From JAJDIA01 sp031555505 (GTDB lineage: Bacteria; Bacteroidota; Bacteroidia; Bacteroidales; Tannerellaceae), in contig JAVBUH010000040.1 of assembly GCA_031555505.1 (NCBI GenBank), positions 1 through 51,281 of the forward strand: a stretch of DNA of 51,281 nt, in the 5' to 3' direction. The translations under genes were made by a program, and so were the position numbers. Of the stretch, positions 24,877 through 33,736 are shown piece after piece. Each line of letters opens with the position of its first letter. The first letter of the stretch is position 1. The notes beneath the pieces are model-generated. The model saw only the letters and a list, made by a program, of their open reading frames with translations. It was not told the DNA's origin and did not search any database.

Positions 24877-25086
24877 TTATTTAGCAGGAACCACTTCTTC
24901 TACAGCGGTAGAATCGGCAGGAGCCACTTCCAGATTAGCTGAATCAGCTTCTTCCACTACTACTTCTTCTACTACAGCTTCTGTTTCAGCAACCGGTTCT
25001 GTTGTAGTTTCAGCAGACTTGTTGTTACCGCAAGAAGCAAAAGACAATGTTGTAGCAAAGGCTACAAATGCGACTAACTTTTTCAT
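24877..25086 (-). CDS. Small acidic lipoprotein, unknown function
   Basis: This 69-residue protein starts with MKKLVAFVAFATTLSFASC, a lipoprotein signal with cysteine at position 19. The rest is low-complexity and highly acidic, with repeated AETE, VVEEVVVEE and ADS stretches. It would be anchored to a membrane with a disordered acidic tail. I recognise no family. It has its own promoter and terminator, so it is a well-defined independent gene and probably well expressed. Confidence 0.8.
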   Translation of the reverse strand: MKKLVAFVAFATTLSFASCGNNKSAETTTEPVAETEAVVEEVVVEEADSANLEVAPADSTAVEEVVPAK

Positions 25087-25137
25087 TTAACCCAAATTTT
25101 AATTACTATTAAAAACCTTTATGATTGGAAATCGATG

Positions 25138-25171
25138 CAAATGTATGCATAATGCAAACATGTTGTACAAC
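25138..25171 (-). promoter_or_regulatory. Promoter of small lipoprotein gene
   Basis: TACATTTG on the minus strand (25145-25138), with GTTG (25171-25168) 22 bases upstream. The -33 region lies within the perfect palindrome GTTGTACAAC (25162-25171). Confidence 0.55.
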
Positions 25172-25241
25172 ATAAAAGCACTTTTTTTATCCTTTTTTTT
25201 AATAGCAACAGCAACCGGGTAGGCAGCCAGTCTGTTTTCGC

Positions 25242-26906
25242 TCAATAATTACTGTACAGATAGCGCTTAATACTCTTTTTAGGCGTCTTTTCAAATTCGG
25301 TCGGATACAGTTGAAGTTGTGATACAGCCTCATACGGAGCCAGCAATTTGTTTAACTCCACCCGGTTTTGCTCCATGATCGCACCCAGGTCACTGTGAGA
25401 GATTCCGGTAGAGTCAACCGCTTCATAATCCGGATACACCAATCCGATCAGCTTATGATCTTTATCAATTACCAGGCTCTCCATAACGAAAGGCAGGTTG
25501 TTCAGTTTCGATTCAATCTCTTCAGGATAAATATTCTGCCCGCTTGGACCCAGGATCATGGTTTTACTGCGACCACGGATAAAGATGCGTTTATTGGAGT
25601 CGATGGTACCCAAGTCACCGGTTTTCAACCAGCCATCTTCCGTGAATATGTTCCGGGTCGCTTCTTCATTCTTATAATACCCTTTCATCACATTTTCGCC
25701 GCGTACCTGAATCTCGCCTACCTTATTATATGGGTCAGACGAATCGATCCGCACTTCCATAATCTTCTTCAGGATTTGCCCACAGGAGCCGGGGATAAAT
25801 TCCTTATTACTGTCATAGCTGATCAGCGGTGCACATTCCGTCATGCCATAGCCAATGGTGAAAGGGAATTTGATTTTGTAGAGAAAATCGGTCACTTCCT
25901 GATTCATGGCTGCCCCACCGACGATTACTTCGCGGAAACGTCCACCCAAAGCGTCGGTCAGGCTTTTGCGGATCTGTGCGTAGATACGCGTATCCAGCAA
26001 CGGGATATTCAGGGCCAGTTTCAAGGTCCGCTTACTGAGTTGCGGCAAGATCATCTTTTTATAAATCATTTCCAGGATCAGCGGAACGGTAATGATCAGA
26101 TTCGGTTTGATTTCTTCAAACGCTTTCATCAATATCTTGGGTGATGGCGTCTTGCCCAGAAAATAAACATGGGCGCCGAATGCCATCGGTACCAGGAAGT
26201 TGAAAGTGCAACTATAGGCATGCGCCAATGGCAGGAAACACAACATACGTTCGCTTCGGAAGATCACATCCAGGGTACGGGCATAGACCACATTGCCGGC
26301 CAGGTTGTTGCCGGTAAGCATAACACCTTTACTGAATCCCGTAGTGCCTGAGGTATAATTGAGCAATACCACCTTATCGTTGTCCAAATCCGCATAACGG
26401 ATATCGTCTTTCGAAAAACCATTCGGATATTTTTCGCCCAGCTTATCATCCAGGTTCAGTAAGAGCTTCTGAATGTTTTCGCCGTCACGCTGATGCAGGC
26501 AGCGAAGGTCAGACAAGGAGAATACGGCACGGATATCTTCAATCTTATCTTCTTCCAGCGAGTCCCAGATACGGTCGCTCACAAAAAGGAAAACGGATTC
26601 GGAATGATTGATAATATGGTGTACGTCGTTCGGATTAAAATCCTGCAGGATCGGCACAACGATGGCGCCATAAGTAACCACAGCCATATATACCACGCAC
26701 CAGCGCGAGCAATCTTTACCTATCAGCGCGATCTTATCGCCGCGCCGTATCTGGCATTCACTGAATATCAGGTGTATCCGGGCTATTTCTTTAGCCACAT
26801 CACCAAAAGTATAATGGGTAGACTTACCATAGTCCGTCAATGCCGGCAATGCCCAGTTTTCTTTGAAACTATGCTCGTACAGCTTAATGAAGTTCTCGTT
26901 TATCAT
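25242..26906 (-). CDS. AMP-dependent long-chain acyl-CoA synthetase
   Basis: This 554-residue enzyme activates a carboxylic acid to an acyl-adenylate and then to a CoA thioester. Adenylate-forming motifs are complete: YTSGTTGFSKGVML (P-loop like), GYGMTECAPLIS, DGWLKTGDLG and the C-terminal hinge GRSKTMILGPSGQNIYPEE. The overall form resembles long-chain fatty acid--CoA ligases of the FadD15/FAA1 class in Bacteroidota. The start at 26906 was chosen over an upstream in-frame one, since the -7 box is at 26930-26937. It is divergent from mtaB. Confidence 0.88.
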   Translation of the reverse strand: MINENFIKLYEHSFKENWALPALTDYGKSTHYTFGDVAKEIARIHLIFSECQIRRGDKIALIGKDCSRWCVVYMAVVTYGAIVVPILQDFNPNDVHHIINHSESVFLFVSDRIWDSLEEDKIEDIRAVFSLSDLRCLHQRDGENIQKLLLNLDDKLGEKYPNGFSKDDIRYADLDNDKVVLLNYTSGTTGFSKGVMLTGNNLAGNVVYARTLDVIFRSERMLCFLPLAHAYSCTFNFLVPMAFGAHVYFLGKTPSPKILMKAFEEIKPNLIITVPLILEMIYKKMILPQLSKRTLKLALNIPLLDTRIYAQIRKSLTDALGGRFREVIVGGAAMNQEVTDFLYKIKFPFTIGYGMTECAPLISYDSNKEFIPGSCGQILKKIMEVRIDSSDPYNKVGEIQVRGENVMKGYYKNEEATRNIFTEDGWLKTGDLGTIDSNKRIFIRGRSKTMILGPSGQNIYPEEIESKLNNLPFVMESLVIDKDHKLIGLVYPDYEAVDSTGISHSDLGAIMEQNRVELNKLLAPYEAVSQLQLYPTEFEKTPKKSIKRYLYSNY

Positions 26907-26929
26907 AGCACACAATCGTAATTTATGTG

Positions 26930-26937
26930 CAAAAATA
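26930..26937 (-). promoter_or_regulatory. -7 box of acyl-CoA synthetase gene
   Basis: TATTTTTG on the minus strand matches TAnnTTTG, 24 bases before the start codon. No clear -33 box. Confidence 0.45.
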
Positions 26938-26990
26938 GCAATAATAGCGTAGATAACCATAAATTTAGGCAAGAACGTCTCCGTTTTGTG

Positions 26991-26998
26991 TAACTTTG
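26991..26998 (+). promoter_or_regulatory. -7 box of mtaB operon
   Basis: TAACTTTG matches TAnnTTTG, 19 bases before the mtaB ATG. A TTTA at 26964 is the only -33 candidate (23 bases away). Confidence 0.5.
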
Positions 26999-27016
26999 CA
27001 TGGCAAATAAGCGCAA

Positions 27017-28333
27017 ATGATAGACAACACCGTATTCAATAATAAGAAAGCAGCCTACTTCACCCTAGGCTGCAAACTCAATTTTGCAGAGACATCCTCC
27101 ATTGGGAAAGCGTTGGCCGAACACGGGATACGCAAGACACGTCCGGGAGAGCAAGCAGACATTTGTGTGATCAATACCTGTTCTGTAACCGAACTGGCCG
27201 ACAAAAAATGCCGGCAGGCCATCCGCCGTATCGGGAAGCAGCATCCGGGAGCCTTTATGATAGTAACCGGTTGTTACGCGCAACTGAAACCGGAAGAGAT
27301 TGCCGGGATCGAAGGCGTAGACCTGGTTCTGGGATCCGAACAGAAAACAGACATCCCGGAATACCTGGACAGGCTGGACAAGAAAGCCGGCAAAGGCGAA
27401 GTAGTCACCTCCCCCACCAAAGATATCCGCACCTTCACCCCGTCGTGCTCCGCAGACGATCGTACCCGCCATTTCCTCAAAGTGCAAGACGGATGCGACT
27501 ACTTCTGCAGCTACTGCACCATTCCTTTTGCCCGTGGACGAAGCCGGAACGGCCACATCGACCACCTCGTGGCCCAAGCCCGGGAAGTAGCGGCTGCCGG
27601 TGGGAAGGAAATTGTGCTGACAGGCGTAAATATCGGCGATTTTGGTAAATCGACCGGCGAAACATTTATCGACCTCATCCACGCACTCGACCAGGTAGAG
27701 GGGATCGAACGCTACCGGATCTCTTCCATCGAGCCCAACCTCATTACCGACGAAGCCATTGAATTCGTAGCCCGCAGCCGGCGGTTTGCTCCCCATTTCC
27801 ACATCCCGCTGCAAAGCGGATGTGACGAGGTGCTGAAACTGATGCGCCGCCGATACGACACGGCCTTGTTCCGCCATAAGATAGAAAAGATCAAAGCCAT
27901 CCTTCCCCAGGCATTTATCGGCGTAGACGTAATTGTAGGTACGCGTGGAGAGACAGATGCGTATTTTGAAGAGGCCCGGCAATTTATCGAAAGCCTCGAC
28001 ATCAGCCAACTGCACGTATTCAGTTATTCCGAACGGGCAGGCACACAGGCATTACAGATCGACCACGTGGTAGATCCGAAAACCAAACAGGCACGCAGCC
28101 AGGCACTGCTGGACCTGTCGGAAAAAAAGTTAAAGGCTTTTTATACCGCACAGCAGGGACGGGAGGCGAACGTGCTGTTCGAACACACACGCAAAGGCGA
28201 CCTTATGCACGGCTTCACCGAAAACTATACCAAAGTAGAAGCGCCCTACAATCCCGGTCTCATCAATCGGATATGTACCGTACGCCTGGGAGACTGGAAC
28301 GACGATCAAACCGCTTTATGCATCAATCAATAG
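27017..28333 (+). CDS. mtaB: tRNA t6A37 methylthiotransferase
   Basis: This 438-residue radical-SAM enzyme adds a methylthio group to t6A at position 37 of tRNAs reading ANN codons. The N-terminal UPF0004 domain has FTLGCKLNFAET and NTCSVT, whose cysteines hold the auxiliary 4Fe-4S cluster. The radical-SAM motif is DGCDYFCSYCTIPFARG (CxxxCxxC). A C-terminal TRAM-like domain follows (KGDLMHGFTENYTKVE). Motifs and length fit MtaB (YqeV) rather than MiaB. It leads an operon with the acyltransferase 3 bases downstream. Confidence 0.94.
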   Translation: MIDNTVFNNKKAAYFTLGCKLNFAETSSIGKALAEHGIRKTRPGEQADICVINTCSVTELADKKCRQAIRRIGKQHPGAFMIVTGCYAQLKPEEIAGIEGVDLVLGSEQKTDIPEYLDRLDKKAGKGEVVTSPTKDIRTFTPSCSADDRTRHFLKVQDGCDYFCSYCTIPFARGRSRNGHIDHLVAQAREVAAAGGKEIVLTGVNIGDFGKSTGETFIDLIHALDQVEGIERYRISSIEPNLITDEAIEFVARSRRFAPHFHIPLQSGCDEVLKLMRRRYDTALFRHKIEKIKAILPQAFIGVDVIVGTRGETDAYFEEARQFIESLDISQLHVFSYSERAGTQALQIDHVVDPKTKQARSQALLDLSEKKLKAFYTAQQGREANVLFEHTRKGDLMHGFTENYTKVEAPYNPGLINRICTVRLGDWNDDQTALCINQ

Positions 28334-28336
28334 ACT

Positions 28337-29239
28337 ATGTGGGAAAAGATACAATACGGATTAATCTATGGCTGGGTAAAAATACATGCTTTGCTTCCGA
28401 TGCCTCTGCTTTACCTGTTTGCGGATGTGTTCTATCTGCTGGTCTACCACGTGGCACGCTACCGGCTGCGCATCGTGCGCCGTAACCTGAAAGCATCTTT
28501 CCCCGACAAATCGCCTGCCGAACTTCGCCAGTTGGAAAAAGCCTTCTACCGGCACTTTGCCGATTATGTGATCGAAACATTCAAACTCGCCCACATCTCC
28601 CTGGAAGAATTGCAACAGCGGGCTTTTCTCCGCAACCCCGAATTAGTAGATCAGTTAGTAGACCAAGGACATACCTGCCTGGTGCTGATGATGGGACACT
28701 ATGGCAATTGGGAATGGTTCTCCGGATCGTCGTCACGCTTTACAGACACACGTGTCTACCAGATATATCGCCCGCTGAACAACCCGGCGGTAGACCGGTT
28801 GTTTATTCAACTGCGCACCAAATTCGGTTCGCTGGGGATTAAGAAGAACGATTCTTTCCGCGATATCGTCCGGCTGAAGCAGGCAAAGACACATGCCGCC
28901 GTGATCTTCCTGGCCGACCAGACACCCAGTAAAGCCAACCTGCACTATTGGACTCGCTTTCTCAACCAGGACTCTGCCATCTTGAATGGACCCGAGCGTA
29001 TTGCCCGCAAGCTCAATCTTCCCGTCGTCTTCCTGGATACACAAAAGGTGAAACGGGGATATTATACGGTGGATATGCATCTGATTACTGACGCCCCCCA
29101 ATCAACCCCTGAAAACTGGATTACCGAACAATATGCCCGCCTGATGGAAAAATGTATCCTGCGTGATCCGGCCTACTGGTTGTGGACCCACAAGCGATGG
29201 AAACACCAGCGGGAAGTAACAAATCCTGTACAATCATGA
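28337..29239 (+). CDS. Lipid A biosynthesis acyltransferase (LpxL/HtrB family)
   Basis: This 300-residue inner-membrane protein has the LpxL/HtrB lysophospholipid-acyltransferase fold. A hydrophobic N-terminal segment (about residues 15-35) precedes the catalytic motif HYGNWE, in which H121 and E126 are spaced as required (Hx4E). LADQTPSK and a C-terminal tryptophan-rich WLWTHKRWK signature complete it. It would transfer a secondary acyl chain onto lipid A on the cytoplasmic face. Overlaps the glycosyltransferase start by ATGA. Confidence 0.92.
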   Translation: MWEKIQYGLIYGWVKIHALLPMPLLYLFADVFYLLVYHVARYRLRIVRRNLKASFPDKSPAELRQLEKAFYRHFADYVIETFKLAHISLEELQQRAFLRNPELVDQLVDQGHTCLVLMMGHYGNWEWFSGSSSRFTDTRVYQIYRPLNNPAVDRLFIQLRTKFGSLGIKKNDSFRDIVRLKQAKTHAAVIFLADQTPSKANLHYWTRFLNQDSAILNGPERIARKLNLPVVFLDTQKVKRGYYTVDMHLITDAPQSTPENWITEQYARLMEKCILRDPAYWLWTHKRWKHQREVTNPVQS

Positions 29240-30297
29240 ACGAAACCACAGGCAACGGAATACCCAAGCGCGTATCCATCGTGATCCTGAACTGGAACGG
29301 CAGCCAACTGATGGAAACCTTCCTGCCTTCCGTACTGGCCCACAGTCCGGAACAGGTAGCTGATGTGGTAGTGGCCGACAATGGCTCTACAGACAACTCC
29401 ATCACCCTGCTTCAAACCCGTTTTCCGGCAGTCCGACTCATCCGGTTGGATCAGAACTACGGATTTGCCGAAGGCTATAACCAGGCGTTGGCACGCATCA
29501 CCTCCGAATATACGGTACTGCTGAACAGCGACGTAGAGGTAACACCCGGTTGGTTGGAGGCACCACTTGCCGCGTTGGACAGCGACCACACGATTGCTTG
29601 CGTACAACCTAAAATACGTGCACAGCGGCAGAGAGATTCGTTTGAATATGCCGGCGCCGGTGGAGGCTACCTGGATCGATACGGTTATCCGTTCTGCCGC
29701 GGACGCTTGTTCAGCGTAGTGGAAAAAGACTATGGCCAATACGATACCCCTGCCGACCTGCTTTGGGGGAGCGGTGCCTGCCTTTTCATCCGTACAGCCG
29801 TCTACAAGCAGGAAGGCGGACTGGACGCCACCTTCTTTGCCCATCAGGAAGAGATCGATATGTGTTGGCGTCTGCGCAACCGTGGTTATCGTATCCTGTG
29901 TACACCCCAATCCGTTGTCTATCACGTGGGAGGAGCCACCTTGCAGGCAGAAAGCCCCCGCAAAACATTCCTCAATTTCCGCAACAACCTGCTGATGCTT
30001 TACAAAAACCTGCCCGCGGAAGAACTATCCTCCGTGATGCGTCTCCGCTTCTGGTTGGATTACCTCGCTGCCTGTCAATTTTTCCTTAGCGGTCATCCGG
30101 CCAACGCCAAAGCAGTCTACAGCGCCCGCCAGGCTTTTTACAAGTTATTGCCCGGCTATCAAACCGTACGGGAAGAGAACCTTCTGAAAACCAGCGTCCG
30201 GCACTTGGACCAACGCCTATCGCGCAGCCTCCTTTTCCTCTTCTATATCAGGGGCAAAAAGCGATTTTCCGATCTTTCGTTTCTCCATAAACAGTAA
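29236..30297 (+). CDS. Family 2 glycosyltransferase
   Basis: This 353-residue protein has the GT-A fold: SIVILNWNGSQ at the start, ADNGSTDNS, and the DxD-like NSDVEV (metal and nucleotide-sugar binding). GSGACLFIRTAVYKQ and FFAHQEEIDMCWRLR follow (acceptor region with ED/Q-x-x-W). This form resembles rhamnosyl- or other envelope-glycan transferases. The start at 29236 overlaps the acyltransferase stop. Acceptor and donor are unknown; its coupling to a lipid A enzyme suggests envelope glycan work. Confidence 0.88.
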   Translation: MNETTGNGIPKRVSIVILNWNGSQLMETFLPSVLAHSPEQVADVVVADNGSTDNSITLLQTRFPAVRLIRLDQNYGFAEGYNQALARITSEYTVLLNSDVEVTPGWLEAPLAALDSDHTIACVQPKIRAQRQRDSFEYAGAGGGYLDRYGYPFCRGRLFSVVEKDYGQYDTPADLLWGSGACLFIRTAVYKQEGGLDATFFAHQEEIDMCWRLRNRGYRILCTPQSVVYHVGGATLQAESPRKTFLNFRNNLLMLYKNLPAEELSSVMRLRFWLDYLAACQFFLSGHPANAKAVYSARQAFYKLLPGYQTVREENLLKTSVRHLDQRLSRSLLFLFYIRGKKRFSDLSFLHKQ

Positions 30298-30364
30298 GCA
30301 AACTGTCCGATAAGCATTATTAACACATATTTGTCGATTAAGCGTTATGCTAACCCCTATGATT

Positions 30365-30446
30365 GAGGCCTGCGCCTCAGTGGGTGTGAGGCGCAGGCCT
30401 CAGTGGGTGTGAGGCGCAGGCCTCGTGGAAGTGAGGCGCAGGCCTC
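30365..30446. repeat. 23-bp period hairpin array, four units
   Basis: GAGGCCTGCGCCTC at 30365 and its complement at 30388, 30411 and 30433, with two identical 9-base spacers (AGTGGGTGT) and a third of 8 bases. Confidence 0.9.
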
Positions 30447-30600
30447 GTTTGGGCAAGGCCTGCATCTGTTCGTTTCATCGGCATGAACAACGCTACGCAT
30501 ACAGTGACAGTAAAAGTGACAGCACATCTGCTTTTTGAAGCTTTCTTTCACCCTAAATCACTGGCTGACTGCAGAAAGTGAAAGGGTGATAGCAGATTTC
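30365..30600 (+). repeat. Dispersed structured element, copy A
   Basis: This copy consists of four 14-base hairpin units at 23-23-22 base spacing (30365-30446), then GTTTGGGCAAG and the core TTTCATCGGCATGAACA (30473-30489). Two GTGACA hexamers (30504, 30516) follow, and then a 48-base palindromic module (30545-30592) with CTTTCACCCT/AGGGTGATAG outer arms and TCACT/AGTGA inner arms. It matches copy B at 11650-11887 in reverse orientation, module for module. No coding frame is conserved because the 23-base period shifts frame. Confidence 0.75.
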
Positions 30601-30638
30601 CCCACAAGAATCCTATGCGATCTAATGAGGATATCCAT

Positions 30639-32258
30639 TCATTGTTTCAATGGCAATGTAAAAGAAAAGGTAGAACCCACGCCTTCTTTCGATTGGGCAA
30701 TAATAGAACCTCCCATCTTATTCACTAAACCCTTGCAGATAGGCAGTCCAAGGCCTATTCCCTGTTTGGCTCCCGGTAATTGCACAAAGCGGGAGAAGAT
30801 GTGTTCCAGCTTGTCTTCCGGAATACCGGTACCGGTATCCGTTACATAAAAATGGACGGTATCCGGCTCTACCCTATAACCAAAACGTATACTCCCTTCC
30901 TCGGTATGCTTGAGCGCATTGGTGAGCAGGTTGGTTATTATCTGTGTCAGTCTTTTTTTGTCGGTATTGAACACAAGGGGCTGGCAAGGATCCATGCTCA
31001 ATGCCAGTCCGGAAGGGACACGCAGAGAAATTGTATTGTATACCTCCTGCATCCACAAAGGGAGATCCAACGGAGCCAGCATAAATGTCATCATATTGGC
31101 TTCGATCTTGGAAACATCCAGCACATCGTTGATCAAACCCATCAGCAATTCATTGTTGGCTTTAATCACCGCCATGTATTCTTCGCGGGATTCAGGGTCT
31201 GTTTCTATGCTTAGCAGGTCAGAAAAACCTACGATGGCATGCAAAGGGGTTCGTATCTCATGCGTCATGGTAGCCAGGTAGGCCGATTTCATGTGATCTG
31301 CCGACTCCGCCTGTTCCTTCGCCTTTATCAACGACTGCTCATACTCCATCTGATCCTGTATATCGGTTATGGTGCCGATAATCAATGCCGCCGAGCCGTT
31401 TTCATCACACTCTTGTACTCTCCCGCATACTTCATAATACCGATAATCACCGGCGTTATTTTTCAGGCGGAAAAAGGATTTTGACTCAGAAAGCTTCTGC
31501 TCACGGATTCTGTCAAACAAAGTGAAGAAGTTCTCGGTATCTTCCGGATGCCGTAACACCGTCATAGCGCGGCAGATGAACTTATTCCGTTTCAACAACG
31601 CATTTGTTGCGCCATAGAACTGGAAACATCGCTTACAATGATCTTTTTCACAGATGGTGTGTTTTCTGAAATCGAATGAATAGGCTGTCACTTCACTTTT
31701 CTCCAATGCCAGCTTCATCACATTATGCTGCTCAGACAACAGAATAGACAATCTGCGATTATCCCGTTCCAACTCCACTGCTGCAGTCTGGTTGCATAAA
31801 TAGACGATTACGTATTTGTGCAAAACAGGCACCATGTGTATTTTCAGATAAAAACAGCCTCCTGAACACCGCCGCATGGGCAAATCCAATGCCAGCTTAT
31901 TATTCGTATCCAGACAGGATTGAATAGTTGAGGTAATCCGGCGACCTATAGCACCCGGATAAAGGATGCCAGGCAGTTTATCGATCCTACAGCCCAGTAC
32001 CTCGGCTGTCAGCCCTAAGTCTTCCTCATTTGCAATAATCTTCGCTACACGGTAATCCTTGTCTATAAGCAATACCGTACTGGGCACACATTCAGCCATT
32101 CGCTGAACGATAAAATCAATTTCGTCCGGCATTTCGGAATCCCCCTCATCTGTTTTCCTGCCTATACTTGTCAGTTGTTTTGGGCAATCGTTTGATATAG
32201 CCTCCGGATCATAGCAGGATGAGTTGGTTAACAAATGCATTTTCTTAGAAGCATTCAT
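30639..32258 (-). CDS. Soluble PAS-domain sensor histidine kinase, orphan
   Basis: The 539-residue kinase has no transmembrane segment. Domains in order are a PAS-like region (about residues 50-160, TVLLIDKDYRVAKII), a second PAS domain (about 190-300), HisKA with MTHEIRTPLHAIVGFSD (phosphorylated His near 332), and an HATPase with QIITNLLTNALKHT, TGTGIPEDK and GIGLGLPICK. The second PAS starts with a cysteine cluster (CEKDHCKRC near residue 205) that could bind a metal or cluster or sense redox. There is no receiver domain, and no response regulator is nearby. The signal and target are unknown. Confidence 0.9.
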   Translation of the reverse strand: MNASKKMHLLTNSSCYDPEAISNDCPKQLTSIGRKTDEGDSEMPDEIDFIVQRMAECVPSTVLLIDKDYRVAKIIANEEDLGLTAEVLGCRIDKLPGILYPGAIGRRITSTIQSCLDTNNKLALDLPMRRCSGGCFYLKIHMVPVLHKYVIVYLCNQTAAVELERDNRRLSILLSEQHNVMKLALEKSEVTAYSFDFRKHTICEKDHCKRCFQFYGATNALLKRNKFICRAMTVLRHPEDTENFFTLFDRIREQKLSESKSFFRLKNNAGDYRYYEVCGRVQECDENGSAALIIGTITDIQDQMEYEQSLIKAKEQAESADHMKSAYLATMTHEIRTPLHAIVGFSDLLSIETDPESREEYMAVIKANNELLMGLINDVLDVSKIEANMMTFMLAPLDLPLWMQEVYNTISLRVPSGLALSMDPCQPLVFNTDKKRLTQIITNLLTNALKHTEEGSIRFGYRVEPDTVHFYVTDTGTGIPEDKLEHIFSRFVQLPGAKQGIGLGLPICKGLVNKMGGSIIAQSKEGVGSTFSFTLPLKQ

Positions 32259-32369
32259 AACAACAATAATTAGGTATACAGTTTCTGTTCGGTAGATAAC
32301 AATCGTTTACAAAGAAAGGAAAAAAACACAAAAAGCCACCATATCTCCACATAAAAATCACAAAATATC

Positions 32370-32377
32370 TATATTTG
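32370..32377 (+). promoter_or_regulatory. -7 box of M64 peptidase gene
   Basis: TATATTTG matches TAnnTTTG, 33 bases before the start codon; no -33 box was found. Confidence 0.45.
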
Positions 32378-32410
32378 TGCCTAATTAAGAATATATTAAT
32401 ACCTATTGTT

Positions 32411-33709
32411 ATGAGAACGCTCCTTTCATTCATACTCTTTATCCTGCTGGTGCCCGCCGGAAGCCGGGCTCAAAACGGATTCGATACCTATTTTGAGCAC
32501 AAAAGCCTGCGGGTAGATTTCGTGCTTAGCGGCAATGCGGAGTTTCAGGCTGCAGCCTTGTCTCAACTGAGGGAAGAACCGTATTGGGGAGGTCCTGCCA
32601 AAAACCTGATCGATGAGTTGAACTATGGGGGATATTATGTGAATGTATACGACAAGGCTTCGCATAAACTTATCTATTCACGAGGCTTCAATACACTGTT
32701 TGAAGAATGGAGAACAACCGAACAGGCCGCCAGGGAAACACAGGCATGGACCAACAGTATCTCCGTTCCCTATCCCAAATCGACCGTGACGCTGGAAATA
32801 ACCGGCCGTGAAAAAGCGGATATGCAATTCCATCCGCTGCTGAAGCTGGATGTGGATCCTGCCAGTATATTTATCGACCGGAGTAAATTGAAAGACAACA
32901 AAGTGACGCAGATACAACGCAAAGGAGCAACGGATGCCAAGGTAGACCTTGTCTTTATCGGCGATGGCTATTCGGCAGCCGAACAGGATTTGTTCATGAA
33001 GGATGCCCGTCTGTTCACCGAATCGCTGTTTAAAACGGCGCCTTTCGATAATCACCGCGACGACTTCAATGTATGGGCTGTCAATGTGATATCCGAAGAC
33101 TCCGGAACGGATATGTCTGGTGAAGGCATTTACAAGAATACGGGACTGAATGCCGGCTTTTATACGTTCGGCGTAAGCCGTTACCTCACCACCCCGGATA
33201 TGAAATCCATCCGTGACGCCGTATGGAATGTGCCTTGCGATGCCATATTCATCCTGGTGAACTCTGAACGCTACGGGGGGGGTGGTATGTACAACTTCTA
33301 TGCGATCGGTACGGCACACAACCAGAAGACACAGGAAGTGTTTGTGCATGAATTCGGACACAGTTTCGCCGGTCTGGCCGACGAGTACTACCAGTCTGAA
33401 GTGGCGTACGACGAAGCCGCATTCTATAACATCAAATACGAACCGTGGGAACCCAACATCACCACATTGGTAGACTTTAACTCGAAGTGGAAAGATATGC
33501 TCCCTGCCGGTCTGCCCATCCCCACCCCGCTGGACGACGCACACAAAAACAATATCGGCGTATTTGAAGGAGCCGGTTATCTGCCCAAAGATATTTATCG
33601 CCCGATGGATCATTGCATGATGCGCGACTTGGTGCCCTTCTGTCCGGTTTGCTCACGCGCCATCGTCAATATGGTAGATTTCCTGAGCGACCGTACCTAT
33701 AAGCGATAA
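32411..33709 (+). CDS. Secreted M64-family (IgA-type) metallopeptidase
   Basis: This 432-residue protein begins with a signal peptide (MRTLLSFILFILLVPAGSRAQ) followed by an M64 N-terminal domain (about residues 25-170) and the peptidase M64 domain. The domain shows VDLVFIGDGYSAAEQ, the zinc motif HEFGH (H313-E314-H317) and ADEYY downstream. The family is named for an IgA peptidase from Clostridium ramosum, but Bacteroidota members are widespread and their substrates are unproven. The start at 32411 gives a clean signal peptide. The EamA gene follows by 27 bases. Confidence 0.9.
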   Translation: MRTLLSFILFILLVPAGSRAQNGFDTYFEHKSLRVDFVLSGNAEFQAAALSQLREEPYWGGPAKNLIDELNYGGYYVNVYDKASHKLIYSRGFNTLFEEWRTTEQAARETQAWTNSISVPYPKSTVTLEITGREKADMQFHPLLKLDVDPASIFIDRSKLKDNKVTQIQRKGATDAKVDLVFIGDGYSAAEQDLFMKDARLFTESLFKTAPFDNHRDDFNVWAVNVISEDSGTDMSGEGIYKNTGLNAGFYTFGVSRYLTTPDMKSIRDAVWNVPCDAIFILVNSERYGGGGMYNFYAIGTAHNQKTQEVFVHEFGHSFAGLADEYYQSEVAYDEAAFYNIKYEPWEPNITTLVDFNSKWKDMLPAGLPIPTPLDDAHKNNIGVFEGAGYLPKDIYRPMDHCMMRDLVPFCPVCSRAIVNMVDFLSDRTYKR

Positions 33710-33736
33710 CAGCCTGGGGGCATTTTTGCATAACGG

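Larger units (their letters stand above)
30298..30638. other. Gene-free interval between convergent genes
   Basis: The 341 bases between the convergent glycosyltransferase and sensor kinase hold the dispersed element copy A (30365-30600). The flanks, 30298-30364 and 30601-30638, show no clear terminator or gene; a loose repeat (CGATAAGC and CGATTAAGC) lies at about 30309 and 30335. Confidence 0.7.

Noticed and set aside
27065..28015. 316-codon open frame opposite mtaB
   Set aside because: It is antisense to a complete, well-conserved gene and shows no domain; long shadow frames are common in this composition. Similar cases lie at 1063-1689, 14275-15126 and 32678-33613 on the minus strand.
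30365..30446. CRISPR array
   Set aside because: The 14-base units are too short, the spacers are 8-9 bases and two are identical, and no cas genes are present.
30357..30551. 64-residue protein with EACASxPT repeats
   Set aside because: The frame comes from the 23-base hairpin array, whose period is not a multiple of three; copy B does not keep the frame.
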